Source of the DNA: UBA2241 sp963777895
GTDB taxonomy: Bacteria > Actinomycetota > Thermoleophilia > UBA2241
Assembly: GCA_963777895.1 (NCBI GenBank)
Contig: CAVZSF010000007.1
Span: 310,001-374,000, forward strand
Direction of reading: 5' to 3'
Length of the DNA: 64,000 bases
Shown here: in pieces, positions 16,295 to 25,797 of the stretch
Numbering within the stretch: the first letter of the stretch is position 1
Layout of the letters: each line of letters begins with the position of its first letter
Made by a program: the position numbers and the translations under genes
Notes under the pieces: generated by a model
What the model was told of the DNA's origin: nothing
Database searches by the model: none
The model's input: only the letters and a program-made list of their open reading frames with translations

Positions 16295-18565
16295 ATGAAC
16301 GCGGTCAGAGCGAGCAGCCGGCCGCCGATCCGCGGGCAGGCGGGACGTGAGCTGCTGAGTGTGCTTCGAGTCGAGGAGCCGACCTGCCGCAGCGATCCTC
16401 TGTTGTTCCTGCGTCACCTGGCCGTCGCCCTCGACCAGGCGCTCGGCGTCGATCCTGAGATCCTCGCGCTGCTGCAGCTGCGCCAGCCGCCGCTCGCCGA
16501 GCACGTCCTGCCTGGGCTGGCGATGGCGGTGGCCGGCGCGCCGCCGTTCGTGCTGGCGCTGGACGATGCCCAGCTCGTGCAGAGCGAGGCGACGTGGACG
16601 GGCGTCGCGTTTGTGCTCGAGAACCTCCCCGAGGGCGCGCAGCTGGTGGTGGCGAGCCGCGTCGACCCGCCGTTGCCGCTGGGAAGGCTGAGGGCGAGGG
16701 GCGAGCTCTTGGAGGTGCGCTTCGGGGAGCTCGCCTTCGACCGTGACGAAGCGCTGGCGCTGCTGCGACTGCATGCGGCGGTCGAGGGCGACCGCGCATG
16801 GGCGGCCTTGCGCGACGGTTCCGACGCGGCTGTGGCGGGCGAGCGCGATGAAACGCAGACGCACGACATCGTCGCGGCGCTGCTGAAGGCTACCGAAGGC
16901 TGGGCCACCGGCCTCTACCTGGCGTCGCTGGCAGCAAGAGGCCGGTCGCTCGGCGAATGGCTGCCCGAGGTGCGCGGCGACCAGCGCGCCATCGCCGACT
17001 ACCTGCTCGGCGAGGTGCTCGAGCGTCAGCCGGCCGCGCTGCAGCAGTTCCTGCTCGAGACGTCGATCCTCGACGAGCTGACGGCGCCGCTGTGCGCGGC
17101 CGTGACCGGCCGCGCCGGCGCCGGCGCCGTCCTCGCCCGTCTCGCGCGCGAGAACCTCTTCGTCAGCGCTCTCGACGAGCGCGATGAGCGCTTCCGCTAC
17201 CACCACCTCTTCGCCGAGCTGCTGCGGAGCCGTCTCGAGCGCCTCGCATCAGACGATCTCGAGCAGCTCCATCGCCGGGCGGCGGTTTGGTACGAGGGGC
17301 ACGAGTGGCGCGAACCCGCGGTGCGCCACTACCTGGCGGCCGGCGACGTCGCGGCGACCGTGAGCCTCGCCGCCTTCACCCTCGAACAGATGGCTAACGA
17401 CGGGCTCGATGAGAGCGCCCGACGCCTCCTCGACCTGTATGAGGAGGAGCAGCTCCTCGCCTATCCGGACCTCGCGCTCCAAGCCGGCTGGTTCTACGCG
17501 ATCGGGGGCGGGACGCGCGAGGAGCGCCGCCGGTGGACGCGGTTGATGACGAATCTTCGCTTCGAGGACGGCCCCACGGCCACCGGTGCCGCCTCGCTGC
17601 GCTCGTCCTGGCTCATGCTCATGGGGGATCTCGGTCCGCAGGGGCTGAAAGAGATGCGACGCGTGAGCGAGGAGGCGCTGCGTCTCGAGACGGAGCCTGG
17701 CGACTGGCGTGACTATGCCACGCAGAACCTCGCCTTCTGCCACTACCTCGGCGGATCGTCGGAGAAGGCCGAGCGCTTGTTCCGCACCCTGACGCGCGAA
17801 CCGCCTTTCGCCGGGACGTCGATGTCAGACGACTTCACGGTCTGGAACCTCGCCATGCTCGCGCTCATCGCCGAGGACGCCGGCCGATGGGTCGAGGCCG
17901 GCGAGCTGATGTCGGAGGCTGAGCGGCGCCGCCCCCGCATGGGTCTGGACCAGCCGCCCCACGCCCACTGGCTGGGGATGCTCCTCGCTCGCCTGCGGCT
18001 GAAGGCTCATGCGGGCGACCCGGAGACGATGGCGTTCGCTGCGGTCATCGAGGGCTTCATCAGCGACCTGACGCTCGACCCGGACTGCGCTCTGATCATG
18101 TCCTGTGTCCTTCTGGGTGAGGTCGCGCTCGAACAGGGCGCGGTCGCGGCGACACGCCATGCGTGCCAAAGCGCCCTTACCATGCTGGCCGCGTACCCCG
18201 ATGCGGGGATCTTCGGGCGGCGGGCGAAGGCGCTGAAGGACGCGCTGGACCGGCGGGTGATGGCGGAGCCCATCACACCCGCCGAGCAGCGCGTGCTCGA
18301 GCTCCTGCCGACGCACCTCACGTACGCCGAGCTCGCCGCGCGTCTGTTCCTCTCCAAGGCCACCGTCAAGAGCCACCTGCGGGCGATCTACCGCAAGCTC
18401 GAGGTGGCAGCACGGCCGACTCGGTGTCGATGCCGCTGGCCCCTGCCGGGAAGGGCTGGTGGGGCTCGGTGGGCTGCAGGGCGCCGGTGCCGTCGTAGGC
18501 ACGCACGGAGAAGACGTGCGTGCCCTCCACGAAGGGCCACTCGTAGCGCCAGAGGACCCAGGTGA
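16295..18565 (+). CDS. MalT/LuxR-type STAND regulator, missing P-loop; C-terminal run-on
   Basis: The protein resembles large ATP-dependent LuxR regulators: DPLLFLRHLAVALDQALG, FVLALDDAQLVQS (Walker B-like), QLVVASRVDPPLPLGRLRA, LLKATEGWATGLYLASLA, DYLLGEVLERQPAALQQFLL, RYHHLFAELLRSRLE and AAVWYEGHEWREPAVRHYLA. These are followed by TPR-like helices and the HTH (TPAEQRVLELLPTHLTYAEL, LFLSKATVKSHLRAIYRKLE). The usual first ~90 residues with the GxxGxGKTT P-loop are absent and not found upstream in any frame. After KLEVAA near 18405 the family sequence stops and the frame runs on into the end of the convergent molybdoenzyme gene. Likely a truncated gene or a deletion/misjoin product. Confidence 0.7.
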   Translation: MNAVRASSRPPIRGQAGRELLSVLRVEEPTCRSDPLLFLRHLAVALDQALGVDPEILALLQLRQPPLAEHVLPGLAMAVAGAPPFVLALDDAQLVQSEATWTGVAFVLENLPEGAQLVVASRVDPPLPLGRLRARGELLEVRFGELAFDRDEALALLRLHAAVEGDRAWAALRDGSDAAVAGERDETQTHDIVAALLKATEGWATGLYLASLAARGRSLGEWLPEVRGDQRAIADYLLGEVLERQPAALQQFLLETSILDELTAPLCAAVTGRAGAGAVLARLARENLFVSALDERDERFRYHHLFAELLRSRLERLASDDLEQLHRRAAVWYEGHEWREPAVRHYLAAGDVAATVSLAAFTLEQMANDGLDESARRLLDLYEEEQLLAYPDLALQAGWFYAIGGGTREERRRWTRLMTNLRFEDGPTATGAASLRSSWLMLMGDLGPQGLKEMRRVSEEALRLETEPGDWRDYATQNLAFCHYLGGSSEKAERLFRTLTREPPFAGTSMSDDFTVWNLAMLALIAEDAGRWVEAGELMSEAERRRPRMGLDQPPHAHWLGMLLARLRLKAHAGDPETMAFAAVIEGFISDLTLDPDCALIMSCVLLGEVALEQGAVAATRHACQSALTMLAAYPDAGIFGRRAKALKDALDRRVMAEPITPAEQRVLELLPTHLTYAELAARLFLSKATVKSHLRAIYRKLEVAARPTRCRCRWPLPGRAGGARWAAGRRCRRRHARRRRACPPRRATRSARGPR

Positions 18566-20145
18566 GGCCGGAGAGCGGCTGGCGCAGCCGGGCGCTCTCC
18601 CAGGGCCCGTCGTCGACGCGGACCTCGACCTTCGAGATGCCGCGGTCGCCGGCGTGGGCGATACCGCCGACCGGCACCAGTGTCCTCACGCCGCGCTGTT
18701 CGAGCTGATCGCGGCCCACGACGTCGATGACCGACGTCGTCTTCATGGCCGCCACGGCGTCCCAGCCGCGCTGCACCCAGTAGCCCTCGATCTCGTCGCG
18801 GACGAGGGCGATCTCGGTGATCCATTTGGGCTGCTTCATGCCGTATCTGCCGGGCCGGTACAGGCGCAGCGGGAAGCCGTGCTCGGTGAGCAGCGGCTTG
18901 CCGTTCCAGGCGTAGACGAGCATGACGCGCGGGTCGTCGCTGGATGGACGGCAGGTCGACGATCTCGTCGAAGCCGTCCTCCGAGAGCAGGTGGGCAAAC
19001 CGCGCCTCCGGGGAGGGCTGGACCGCGGCCAGCAGGTCGCGGAAGCGCAGGCCCGTCCACAGGGTCGTGCCGATCAGCGGGCCGCCCACGGGGTTCGAGA
19101 CGCACTGCAGGGTGATGAAGCGGCTCACGGCCGGGAAGTCCGACTTGAGCTGGTCGAGGGTGAAGGCCGCCGGCTGCCCGACGAGGCCGCTGAGGCGAAG
19201 CCTCCAGGAGGCCCCGTCGATCTCCGGCGGCGACAGATCGATGTCGACGCGGTAGTGGTCCTCCGGCGCGGTGTACTCGGCACGAGTGCCGGGCACCGGC
19301 TTCACCGGCGAGTCCGCGTTGGGGAAGGGGATGGGCGCCTTGACCAGCTTCGCCGGCTTCGTGCCGCCCTCGACACGCAGCACCTCGGCGAGCTCGGCGC
19401 CGGCGACGACCATGGTCGCCGCCAGGCCGCCGACCCGGATGATGAAGCGGCGCCGGTCGAGACGCCGCACCTCCGCGCCGACCCAGTCGCGGTCGGTCGG
19501 AGCGGGCGGGACGGCGGCTTCCGCCGCCCGCTCCTCGGCCTCGACGAGACCGGGCGAGGGCGTCGCCGCGCTGTACAGCCGGGCGACGCCCAAGCCCCAC
19601 AGCACCCACTGCCCGACGACCCACACGACGACCATCGCGGTGCTGTCCTGGGCGTTGGGCGGCTGCTCGGCGAGCACGATGACGAGCATCACGGCGCCGA
19701 GCGCCGCCCCCAGCCCCAGCCCATACAGCCGCGTCCGCGCGCGCTCGTCCGTGCGCACCACGAGGAAGAACGCCGCACCGATCAGGGTCCCGGTGACGAA
19801 CAGACCGGTGAGGGCCAGCACCTCCTCGACCGTCTTGGCGGTGTCCTTGATGCTGAAGCCGAAGGCCTCGAGGGCGCGCAGCGTCGTCTCGAGGCCGAAG
19901 ACGACCAGCCGCCCGGGCAGCACGCGCGTGAGCCACTCGAAAACGGAGAAGGCGACGTTGGGCAGGCCAGTCAGCGCGACGAGGACGTTGACGGCGAGCA
20001 AGGCCGCCGTCGCCAGGGCGCCGGCGCCCAGTCCGGTCAGGATCCGGCCGAAGGTCCGCGACCGAAGTGTGGGCGGGCGCCGAGACGCCGCGCTCGGCCC
20101 ATCGTCGGCGCGGCTCCCCCGTCCGCGGTCCGCTGCGCTGCTCAT
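18366..20145 (-). CDS. Membrane-anchored sulfite-oxidase-like molybdoenzyme, one frameshift
   Basis: From ATG 20145. Four to six membrane helices occupy residues 35-200 (e.g. LTGLGAGALATAALLAVNVL, VLALTGLFVTGTLIGAAFFL). A Tat-like RRRFIIRVGG segment precedes the catalytic part. The Mo-cofactor domain has HYRVDIDLSPPEIDGASW, RLSGLVGQPAAFTLDQL and the Mo-ligand Cys in RFITLQCVSNPVGG. After a frame break near 18945 it reads RVMLVYAWNGKPLLTEHGFP, LRLYRPGRYGMKQPKWITEI and a dimerisation domain ending VFSVRAYDGTG. The last residues after GASGIDTE look foreign, mirroring the broken end of the convergent LuxR gene. It would oxidise sulfite or reduce a sulfoxide-type substrate; which is unknown. Confidence 0.82.
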
Positions 20146-20208
20146 GCCGCCTTGTGCCTCACGGGGACCTGAGACGAAACCCGTCGGCGGTCCTGTACTC
20201 TTTCGTCC

Positions 20209-20817
20209 ATGACCATCCTTCCTCTTCTGACCCTCGGTACGGTGTCCGCCTGGCTCGCCCTGGTGGTCGTCGCGCAGCTCGCCAACCCCGAGCAGAGCGC
20301 CGTCTCCATGGGAATGAGCGGGCTGGCGAGGGGCCGAGCCGGCTGGATCATGCGGCTCGCCTTCCTGGTGCGGGGACTGAGCGGGCTCGCCCTGGCCGGC
20401 GCGCTCTCCCAAGGCGTGGCGGACGACGCGCGACCGGTCGCCGGCATCGTCCTGCTCCTTGTATGGGGAGGCGGTTCCGCCCTGCTCGCAGCGTACGACA
20501 CGGACATGCCCGGCGAGGAGCCGACGGTGCACGGGCGTATGCATGCACTGATCGCCCTCGTCGCCTACGTGGCGGCGACGGCCGGGATGCTGCTGGTCTC
20601 GTGGGGACTGAGGGACGTGGAGGCGACCGCCGCCGCGGCGCGATGGGCGCAGCCCATCGCGCTTTTCGCGGCGGTCGCCATGGTGGTCCAGTTCGCCGGC
20701 TTCGCGGCCGCGGCCCGGTCCATGGACGAGGGCCTCGGCCGCTACGCCGGCCTCCTCCAGCGCATCTTCATCGGCACCGTGATGCTCTGGACGGCCCTGG
20801 TCGCTTTCGGCCTCTGA
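20209..20817 (+). CDS. DUF998-like membrane protein
   Basis: 202 aa with about six hydrophobic helices: LTLGTVSAWLALVVVAQL, LAFLVRGLSGLALAGAL, VAGIVLLLVWGGGSALLAAY, LIALVAYVAATAGMLLVSWG, IALFAAVAMVVQFAGFAAAA and IFIGTVMLWTALVAFGL. The pattern FLVRGLSG, YDTDMPGEEPTVHGRMH and LQRIFIGTVMLWTALVA resembles DUF998 proteins. No ribosome-binding site precedes ATG 20209; TGTACTCT lies 9 bases upstream, so the mRNA may be nearly leaderless. It is divergent from the molybdoenzyme gene. Function unknown. Confidence 0.75.
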   Translation: MTILPLLTLGTVSAWLALVVVAQLANPEQSAVSMGMSGLARGRAGWIMRLAFLVRGLSGLALAGALSQGVADDARPVAGIVLLLVWGGGSALLAAYDTDMPGEEPTVHGRMHALIALVAYVAATAGMLLVSWGLRDVEATAAAARWAQPIALFAAVAMVVQFAGFAAAARSMDEGLGRYAGLLQRIFIGTVMLWTALVAFGL

Positions 20818-20947
20818 CGCCTGCCGGCGCCCTCAGGCGGCGCGCCGGCGTATTCCCGCTGGTGTACGCACTTCACTGCTCGCCGGTCATGGTCGCGCCG
20901 TTTCGGCCGACAACTGGCCTGGAGAGGAAGCACGTGGGGGCCTCGAC

Positions 20948-21886
20948 ATGCGGGCGAGGAGGAAGCAGATGCACGTCCTCATCGCGCACGGCGGCGAGGC
21001 GTCTCGACAGGCGCTCGCCAGGGCGCTCGGCGGCCGCGGCCTCGAGCCCGTCCTGGCCTGCGACGGCTCCGAGGCGCTGGAGCACCTGCTGCAGCCCGAC
21101 TGCCCGCGCGTCGCGCTCGTCGACTGGGACCTGCCCGGCCTCGACGCGCCGCACTACTGCCGCCTCGCCCGCCAGTACGAGCCGTCCCAGCCGCTCTACC
21201 TGATCGTCCTCACGCCCGCGGCGCTCGGGCGCGACGTCCGGGTCGTCCTCGACGCCGGCGCCAACGACTGTCTCTCGACGCCGGTCTCGCCGGAGCAGCT
21301 GCGTGCGCACGTCGACCTGGGGCGGCGCTTCGTCGAGCTGCCGCTCTGGAGCGGCGGCGGAGCTGAGCACCGCCCGTACGGCCCGCTCTCCGGCATCTGC
21401 GACCGAGCCGCCATCCTGCAGCGCCTCGACGAGGAGCTTGCGCGGGCGCGCCGCCAGGACCTGGAGCTGAGCGTGATCCTGCTGGCGGTGGACTACGAGG
21501 GTGCATCGGTTGACGACAAGGCAGACGCGGTGAGCGAGCTCGCGCGGAGGCTGCGGGCGACGCTTCGCCCTTACGACATCATCGGACGCGTGAGCGCGGC
21601 CGAGTTCCTCGTGATCGTGCCGGGGACGAGCGAACTGCACGTCGGCGCGGTCCTCGGCCGTCTTCACCATGCCGTCGAGGTGGAGCCCCTGGCGGCCGTC
21701 GAGGGCGACCTGCCGCTGCGCGTCTCGCTGGGTGGCGCGACCGGCATCGACGAGCGCGCCGAGGAGCTCGTGGTGCGCGCCCATGAGGCGCTCGACCAGG
21801 CGAGGGCACAGGGCCGCGCCAAGGTCGTCGCCGACCGCAAAGTCGAGCTGAGCGCCGTGCTGCTCGACGAGTGCCAGCCAAGCTGA
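20948..21886 (+). CDS. Receiver plus degenerate GGDEF protein
   Basis: 312 aa. Residues 8-125 form a receiver domain (MHVLIAHGGEASRQALARAL, VALVDWDLPGLDAPHYC with the acceptor Asp, LIVLTPAALGRDVRVVLDAG). Residues 140-305 form a GGDEF-fold domain (ICDRAAILQRLDEELARARR, LSVILLAVDYEG, LRPYDIIGRVSAAEFLVIVP, LRVSLGGATGIDERAEELV). The active-site GGDEF is replaced by SAAEF, so diguanylate cyclase activity is unlikely, and it may bind nucleotide or act as a scaffold. The second start (ATG 20969 region, MHVLIAHG) is also possible. Monocistronic. Confidence 0.85.
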   Translation: MRARRKQMHVLIAHGGEASRQALARALGGRGLEPVLACDGSEALEHLLQPDCPRVALVDWDLPGLDAPHYCRLARQYEPSQPLYLIVLTPAALGRDVRVVLDAGANDCLSTPVSPEQLRAHVDLGRRFVELPLWSGGGAEHRPYGPLSGICDRAAILQRLDEELARARRQDLELSVILLAVDYEGASVDDKADAVSELARRLRATLRPYDIIGRVSAAEFLVIVPGTSELHVGAVLGRLHHAVEVEPLAAVEGDLPLRVSLGGATGIDERAEELVVRAHEALDQARAQGRAKVVADRKVELSAVLLDECQPS

Positions 21887-22004
21887 TCGCAGACTAGGGA
21901 CATCCCTCTGCCGTGGCCGGTCTGCCTGCCGGCGCCAGCCGAACCTGACCGTCCACGCCGCCGCCGTCCGCGTTGACCTGGCCGTCGTGTGTGAGACTTG
22001 GCAC

Positions 22005-23369
22005 ATGGACGACGGGCGAGGCGAAGAGCAGGCGGCCAGGGACGGCGAGCGCGAGGCGGTCGTCGACGAAGCCGGGCGCCTGTCTCCGGCGCCGCCCGTG
22101 CCGCAGGCCGGTTCCCGGCCGCGCCGGCTGTTCCGGCACCTCATCGTCGACACGGGTCCGCTGCGCCGCCATCGCGACTTCCGCCTGCTCTGGATCGGCA
22201 GGGCCATCACGCTGCTCGGGTCGATGGTCACCTACGTGGCGATCCCGTATCAGGCCTATCAGCTGACCCACTCGTCGCTCGTCGTCGGCCTGCTCAGCGC
22301 CGTCGAGTTCGTCCCGCTGCTGGTCATGCCCCTGGTGGGCGGAGCGCTGGCCGACGCGATCGACCGGCGCCGGCTCGTCCTCCTGTCGGAGCTGCTGCTC
22401 GCCGGCGCGTCGGTGGTGCTGCTCGTGAACGCGCTGGTGGCGGAGCCCCGCCTCTGGGTGTTGTTCGTCATGGCGGGGCTCATGGCCGCCTTCGACGGGC
22501 TGCAGCGGCCGCCGCTCGACGCGCTGCTGCCGCGCCTCGTCGACCGCGACGAGCTGACGGCCGCGGGCGCGCTCTCGTCGCTGCGCATGACGGTCGGCAC
22601 CATCGCGGGTCCCGCCCTGGCCGGGGCTCTGATCGCGACCTCGGGTCTTGCCGCTGCGTACGCCCTCGACATCGTCACCTTCGCGGCGTCGCTCGTCGCG
22701 CTGGCCCTCATGCGCGCGGTGCCGCCGCCCGAGGACGCCGAGCGTCCCAGCGTGCGCGGCGTCGTCGAAGGCTTGCGCTACGCACTGGGACGCCAGGAGC
22801 TGGTCGGCACCTACGTCGTCGACATCATCGCGATGTTCTTCGGGATGCCCATGGCGCTCTTCCCGGCGCTGGCGGAAGGCTTCGGCGGCGCCAAGGCGCT
22901 CGGGCTCCTCTACGCGGCGCCCGAGGTGGGCGCCCTTCTGGCGACGGTCACCAGCGGATGGAGCGCGAGGGTGCACCGCCACGGCGTGGCGGTGTGCCTC
23001 GCGGCCGCCGGATGGGGGGCCGGCATCATCCTCCTCGGCTTCGCCCCGAGCCTGCGCTGGGCGCTCGTCGCCCTCGGCATCGCCGGCTTCTGCGACATGA
23101 TCAGCGGCGTCTTCCGCATGGTCATCTGGAACCAGACCATCCCGGACCGGCTGCGCGGCCGGCTCGCCGGCATCGAACAGATCTCGTACTCGACCGGCCC
23201 GACCCTGGGGAACGTGGAGGCGGGCGTGGTCGCGTCGCTCGCCGGCGTGCGCGCGTCCATCGCGTCCGGCGGCATCCTGTGCGTCGCCGGCGTGGCCGTC
23301 GCCGCGGTCCTCCTCAAAGGCTTCTGGAGCTACGACGCGCGGCGGCCGGCCGAGCCGCCTGCGCGGTGA
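22005..23369 (+). CDS. MFS transporter (enterobactin-exporter-like, MFS_3)
   Basis: About 454 aa from ATG 22005; twelve hydrophobic helices. The sequence HRDFRLLWIGRAITLLGSMV, AIPYQAYQLTHSSLVVGLLS and GGALADAIDRRRLVLLSELL (the loop 2-3 motif) is typical of the MFS_3/EntS branch, as are LDALLPRLVDRDELTAAGAL and RLRGRLAGIEQISYSTGPTL. The cytoplasmic N-terminus (about 45 residues) is charged. Such proteins export siderophores, macrolides or other small molecules, but the substrate cannot be told. It is followed by a convergent DinB-like gene. Confidence 0.9.
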   Translation: MDDGRGEEQAARDGEREAVVDEAGRLSPAPPVPQAGSRPRRLFRHLIVDTGPLRRHRDFRLLWIGRAITLLGSMVTYVAIPYQAYQLTHSSLVVGLLSAVEFVPLLVMPLVGGALADAIDRRRLVLLSELLLAGASVVLLVNALVAEPRLWVLFVMAGLMAAFDGLQRPPLDALLPRLVDRDELTAAGALSSLRMTVGTIAGPALAGALIATSGLAAAYALDIVTFAASLVALALMRAVPPPEDAERPSVRGVVEGLRYALGRQELVGTYVVDIIAMFFGMPMALFPALAEGFGGAKALGLLYAAPEVGALLATVTSGWSARVHRHGVAVCLAAAGWGAGIILLGFAPSLRWALVALGIAGFCDMISGVFRMVIWNQTIPDRLRGRLAGIEQISYSTGPTLGNVEAGVVASLAGVRASIASGGILCVAGVAVAAVLLKGFWSYDARRPAEPPAR

Positions 23370-23452
23370 GCGATCCGGCGGTCAACCCGGCGACCGCGCA
23401 GCTCGCGGTGGACGAAGGCGTGATCGCGGGCTGACCCGGACGCCTCACTCGC

Positions 23453-23489
23453 GCGGGTCCCGTCCCGTCAACGCGGGTCCCGTCCCGTC
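23453..23489. repeat. Tandem direct repeat at gene end
   Basis: CGCGGGTCCCGTCCCGTCA occurs twice in tandem (23453-23471 and 23473-23489, with an A or G at the joint), covering the C-terminal codons GRDPR and the stop of the DinB-like gene. This is another duplication at a gene boundary. Confidence 0.75.
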
Positions 23490-24049
23490 AGCCCGAGCCA
23501 GCGGTCTTGCAGCGGCGCGTCCGCCGGCACCTCGACGGCCGCGCGCAGCACGCCCAGCTTGCGCCACTCCTCGGCGTGCGGTTCGAGCTGCTCCCAGAGC
23601 CCCTGCACGAGGTCCGGTGGCATGGTCGTGTCGGCGCCGATCAGCTTGGCGATGTCGTAGACGCGGCTGCCGCGGAAGTAGGTGATGTGCTGGAGGTAGT
23701 CGCGCGCCGACCAGTCGCCGTACGTGAGGTGCACCGTCTTGTCGAGGTCGGTGAAGGCGCGCACCGCGGCGAGTGTGGTGGCGACGATCCCGGCGTACGA
23801 CGCCTTGGGATCGTCGCCCAGCAGGTCGCCGTCGTGCGCGCCGCCGACCTCCTCGATCGTCTTGCCCGCGAGCGTGTCCGGCACCCAGGCCTCGTCGTAG
23901 GCGTGGTAGTTCACGATGTCGCGCAGCGTCGCGCCCGGCTTCCGCGTCATCCCCTCCGGGACGACCATGTCCCACTGGTCGTCCCGGATCTGCTCGATGA
24001 CGCGCAGCAGCGCCTCGTCGGCCAGGATGAAGACCTCTTGCTCGGTCAT
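23468..24049 (-). CDS. TIGR03086/DinB-like (mycothiol-dependent maleylpyruvate isomerase fold) protein
   Basis: 193 aa. The helical-bundle signature is visible in the N-terminal half (EALLRVIEQIRDDQWDMVVP, TLRDIVNYHAYDEAWVPDTL, VHLTYGDWSARDYLQHITYF). Metal-ligand histidines are likely those in NYHAYDE and YLQHITYFRG. Proteins of this type in actinobacteria are thiol-dependent transferases or isomerases, often of unknown substrate. ATG 24049 follows GGGAGG on the minus strand. It converges with the MFS gene and diverges from the TfoX-like gene. Confidence 0.75.
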   Translation of the reverse strand: MTEQEVFILADEALLRVIEQIRDDQWDMVVPEGMTRKPGATLRDIVNYHAYDEAWVPDTLAGKTIEEVGGAHDGDLLGDDPKASYAGIVATTLAAVRAFTDLDKTVHLTYGDWSARDYLQHITYFRGSRVYDIAKLIGADTTMPPDLVQGLWEQLEPHAEEWRKLGVLRAAVEVPADAPLQDRWLGLTGRDPR

Positions 24050-24181
24050 GCCGCCTCCCTTCCTCTCATGTCACCCCGCGAACGGGACCTTCTTCGTACG
24101 CGACTCGCTAGAATCGCGACGACCGGCGGCGTCTGCCGGTGACCGGTCACCAGTCCACTCTTCCCGGGGAAGGATGCGGCT

Positions 24182-24511
24182 ATGGCATACGACGAACAGC
24201 TGGCCGAACGGGTGCGCGCCGTGGTGAGCGATCGCGAGGACGTCAGCGAGAAGCCCATGTTCGGCGGCCTCTGCCTGCTGGCGCACGGCAACATGTTCGC
24301 CGGCATCCAGGGCGAGACGCTCATGGCGCGGGTGGGCAAGGAGCGTCACGACGAGCTCGTGGCGAGACCGGGCGCCCGCATCATGGACTTCAGCGGGCGC
24401 CCCATGCGCGGCTTCCTCTACGTCGACGCGGAGGGCATCGGCACCGACGAGCAGTTGGCCGAGTGGGTGGCGCTCAGCCTCGAGTTCGTCGACACGCTGC
24501 CGGCGAAGTAA
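24182..24511 (+). CDS. TfoX N-terminal domain protein
   Basis: 109 aa: MAYDEQLAERVRAVV, VSEKPMFGGLCLLAHGNMFA, LMARVGKERHDELVARPGAR and MDFSGRPMRGFLYVDAEGI. This is the single-domain TfoX_N family, named after the competence regulator TfoX but of unknown function outside proteobacteria. AAGGATGCGGCT precedes ATG 24182. It sits alone between a DinB-like and a serine hydrolase gene. Confidence 0.9.
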   Translation: MAYDEQLAERVRAVVSDREDVSEKPMFGGLCLLAHGNMFAGIQGETLMARVGKERHDELVARPGARIMDFSGRPMRGFLYVDAEGIGTDEQLAEWVALSLEFVDTLPAK

Positions 24512-24584
24512 CAGGACGAGGAGGCTGGCCGCGGCCTCAGCGGCACCAGCACCGGCCCGCCGGCCGCCGCAGTAGGATGGGCCC

Positions 24585-25777
24585 GTGGCCATCGCTGACC
24601 CTCCTCTCGGCGGCACGGTGGCGCCCGGTTGGGAGCCGGTGCGCGACGAGTTCGTCCGCAACCTGCGCGAGCGCGGCGACATCGGCGCGGCCTGCGCGGT
24701 CTACGTGGACGGCGAAGCCGTCGTCGACCTGTGGGGCGGCTGGCGCGACCGCGAGAGCCGCGCCCCGTGGCAGCGCGAGACGCAGGTGCTCGTCTACTCC
24801 GCGACCAAGGGCATGGCGGCGCTGTGCCTGGCGGTCGCGCACAGCCGCGGGCTGATCGACTACGACGAGCGCGTCAGCACCTACTGGCCCGAGTTCGCGC
24901 AGCACGGCAAGGGCGACGTCACGGTGCGCCAGCTTCTGCGGCACGAGGCCGGGATCCCGGCCGTCGACGAGCCCCTCACGCCCGCGCTTCTCGCCGACCA
25001 CGACGCGCTGGCGGCCGTGGTGGCGCGCCAGCGCCCGGCCTGGCCGCCGGGGAGCGCCTACGGCTACCACTACCTCACGCTCGGCTTCTGCGAGAACGAG
25101 CTGCTGCGCCGCGTCGACCCGCAGCGGCGCAGCCTCGGGCGCTTCCTGCGGGACGAGATCATGACGCCGCTGGGCGGCCGCTTCACGATCGGACGCCCGG
25201 TCGACGCGGCCCCCGACGACTACGCGACGATCTACGCGTTCAAGGCCGCCCAGATGGCGCTGCACATGTACCAGCTGCCGTGGCGCATGGTGCTCGCCTA
25301 CATGCGGCCGGGTTCGCTCACGGCGCGCACCATGGGCAACCCGAAGTTCTCGAGCCCCGGCGATATGGGACGCCCGCCGTACGCCGCCGTCGAGCTCGCC
25401 AGCGGCAACGGGGTCGGCGAGGTGCGCGCCATGGCGCGCGCGTTCGGCGCCGCGGCGACGGGCGGGGAGGAGCTCGGCCTGGGCGAAGCCACCCTGGCCG
25501 AGCTCACCAGGCCCGTCGCCTTGCCGGCCCGCCGCGACCGGTGCTCAAGCTCTTCATGGGCTGGTCGTGCGGCTTCATCAAGCCCATCCCCGGCTTCGAG
25601 TTCGGCTCGAGCGCCCGCGCCTTCGGCACGCAGGGCGCGGGCGGCGCCTTCGCCTACGCCGACCCCGACGCCCGGCTGGGCTTCGCCTACGCCGGCAACC
25701 GCATGCTCTATCGCCCCTGGGGCGACCCGCGCGAGCAGGCGCTGCGGAAAGCGGTCGCCGCCGTGCTTCGTCAGTAG
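24585..25777 (+). CDS. Beta-lactamase-family serine hydrolase (EstB-like), one frameshift
   Basis: GTG 24585 start. The S-x-x-K catalytic motif is in VYSATKGMAALCLAVAHSRG and the tyrosine motif YGYHYLTLGF follows, as in class C-like esterases/penicillin-binding hydrolases. The frame breaks near 25525 (a missing base or two extra ones). After it the sequence continues PVLKLFMGWSCGFIKPIPGF, FGTQGAGGAFAYADPDARLG (the third, KTG-like GxG motif) and ends KAVAAVLRQ at 25777. Total about 397 aa. No signal peptide, so probably a cytoplasmic esterase. Substrate unknown. Confidence 0.83.
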
Positions 25778-25797
25778 GCGGCCGGGGCGTACAGGTC

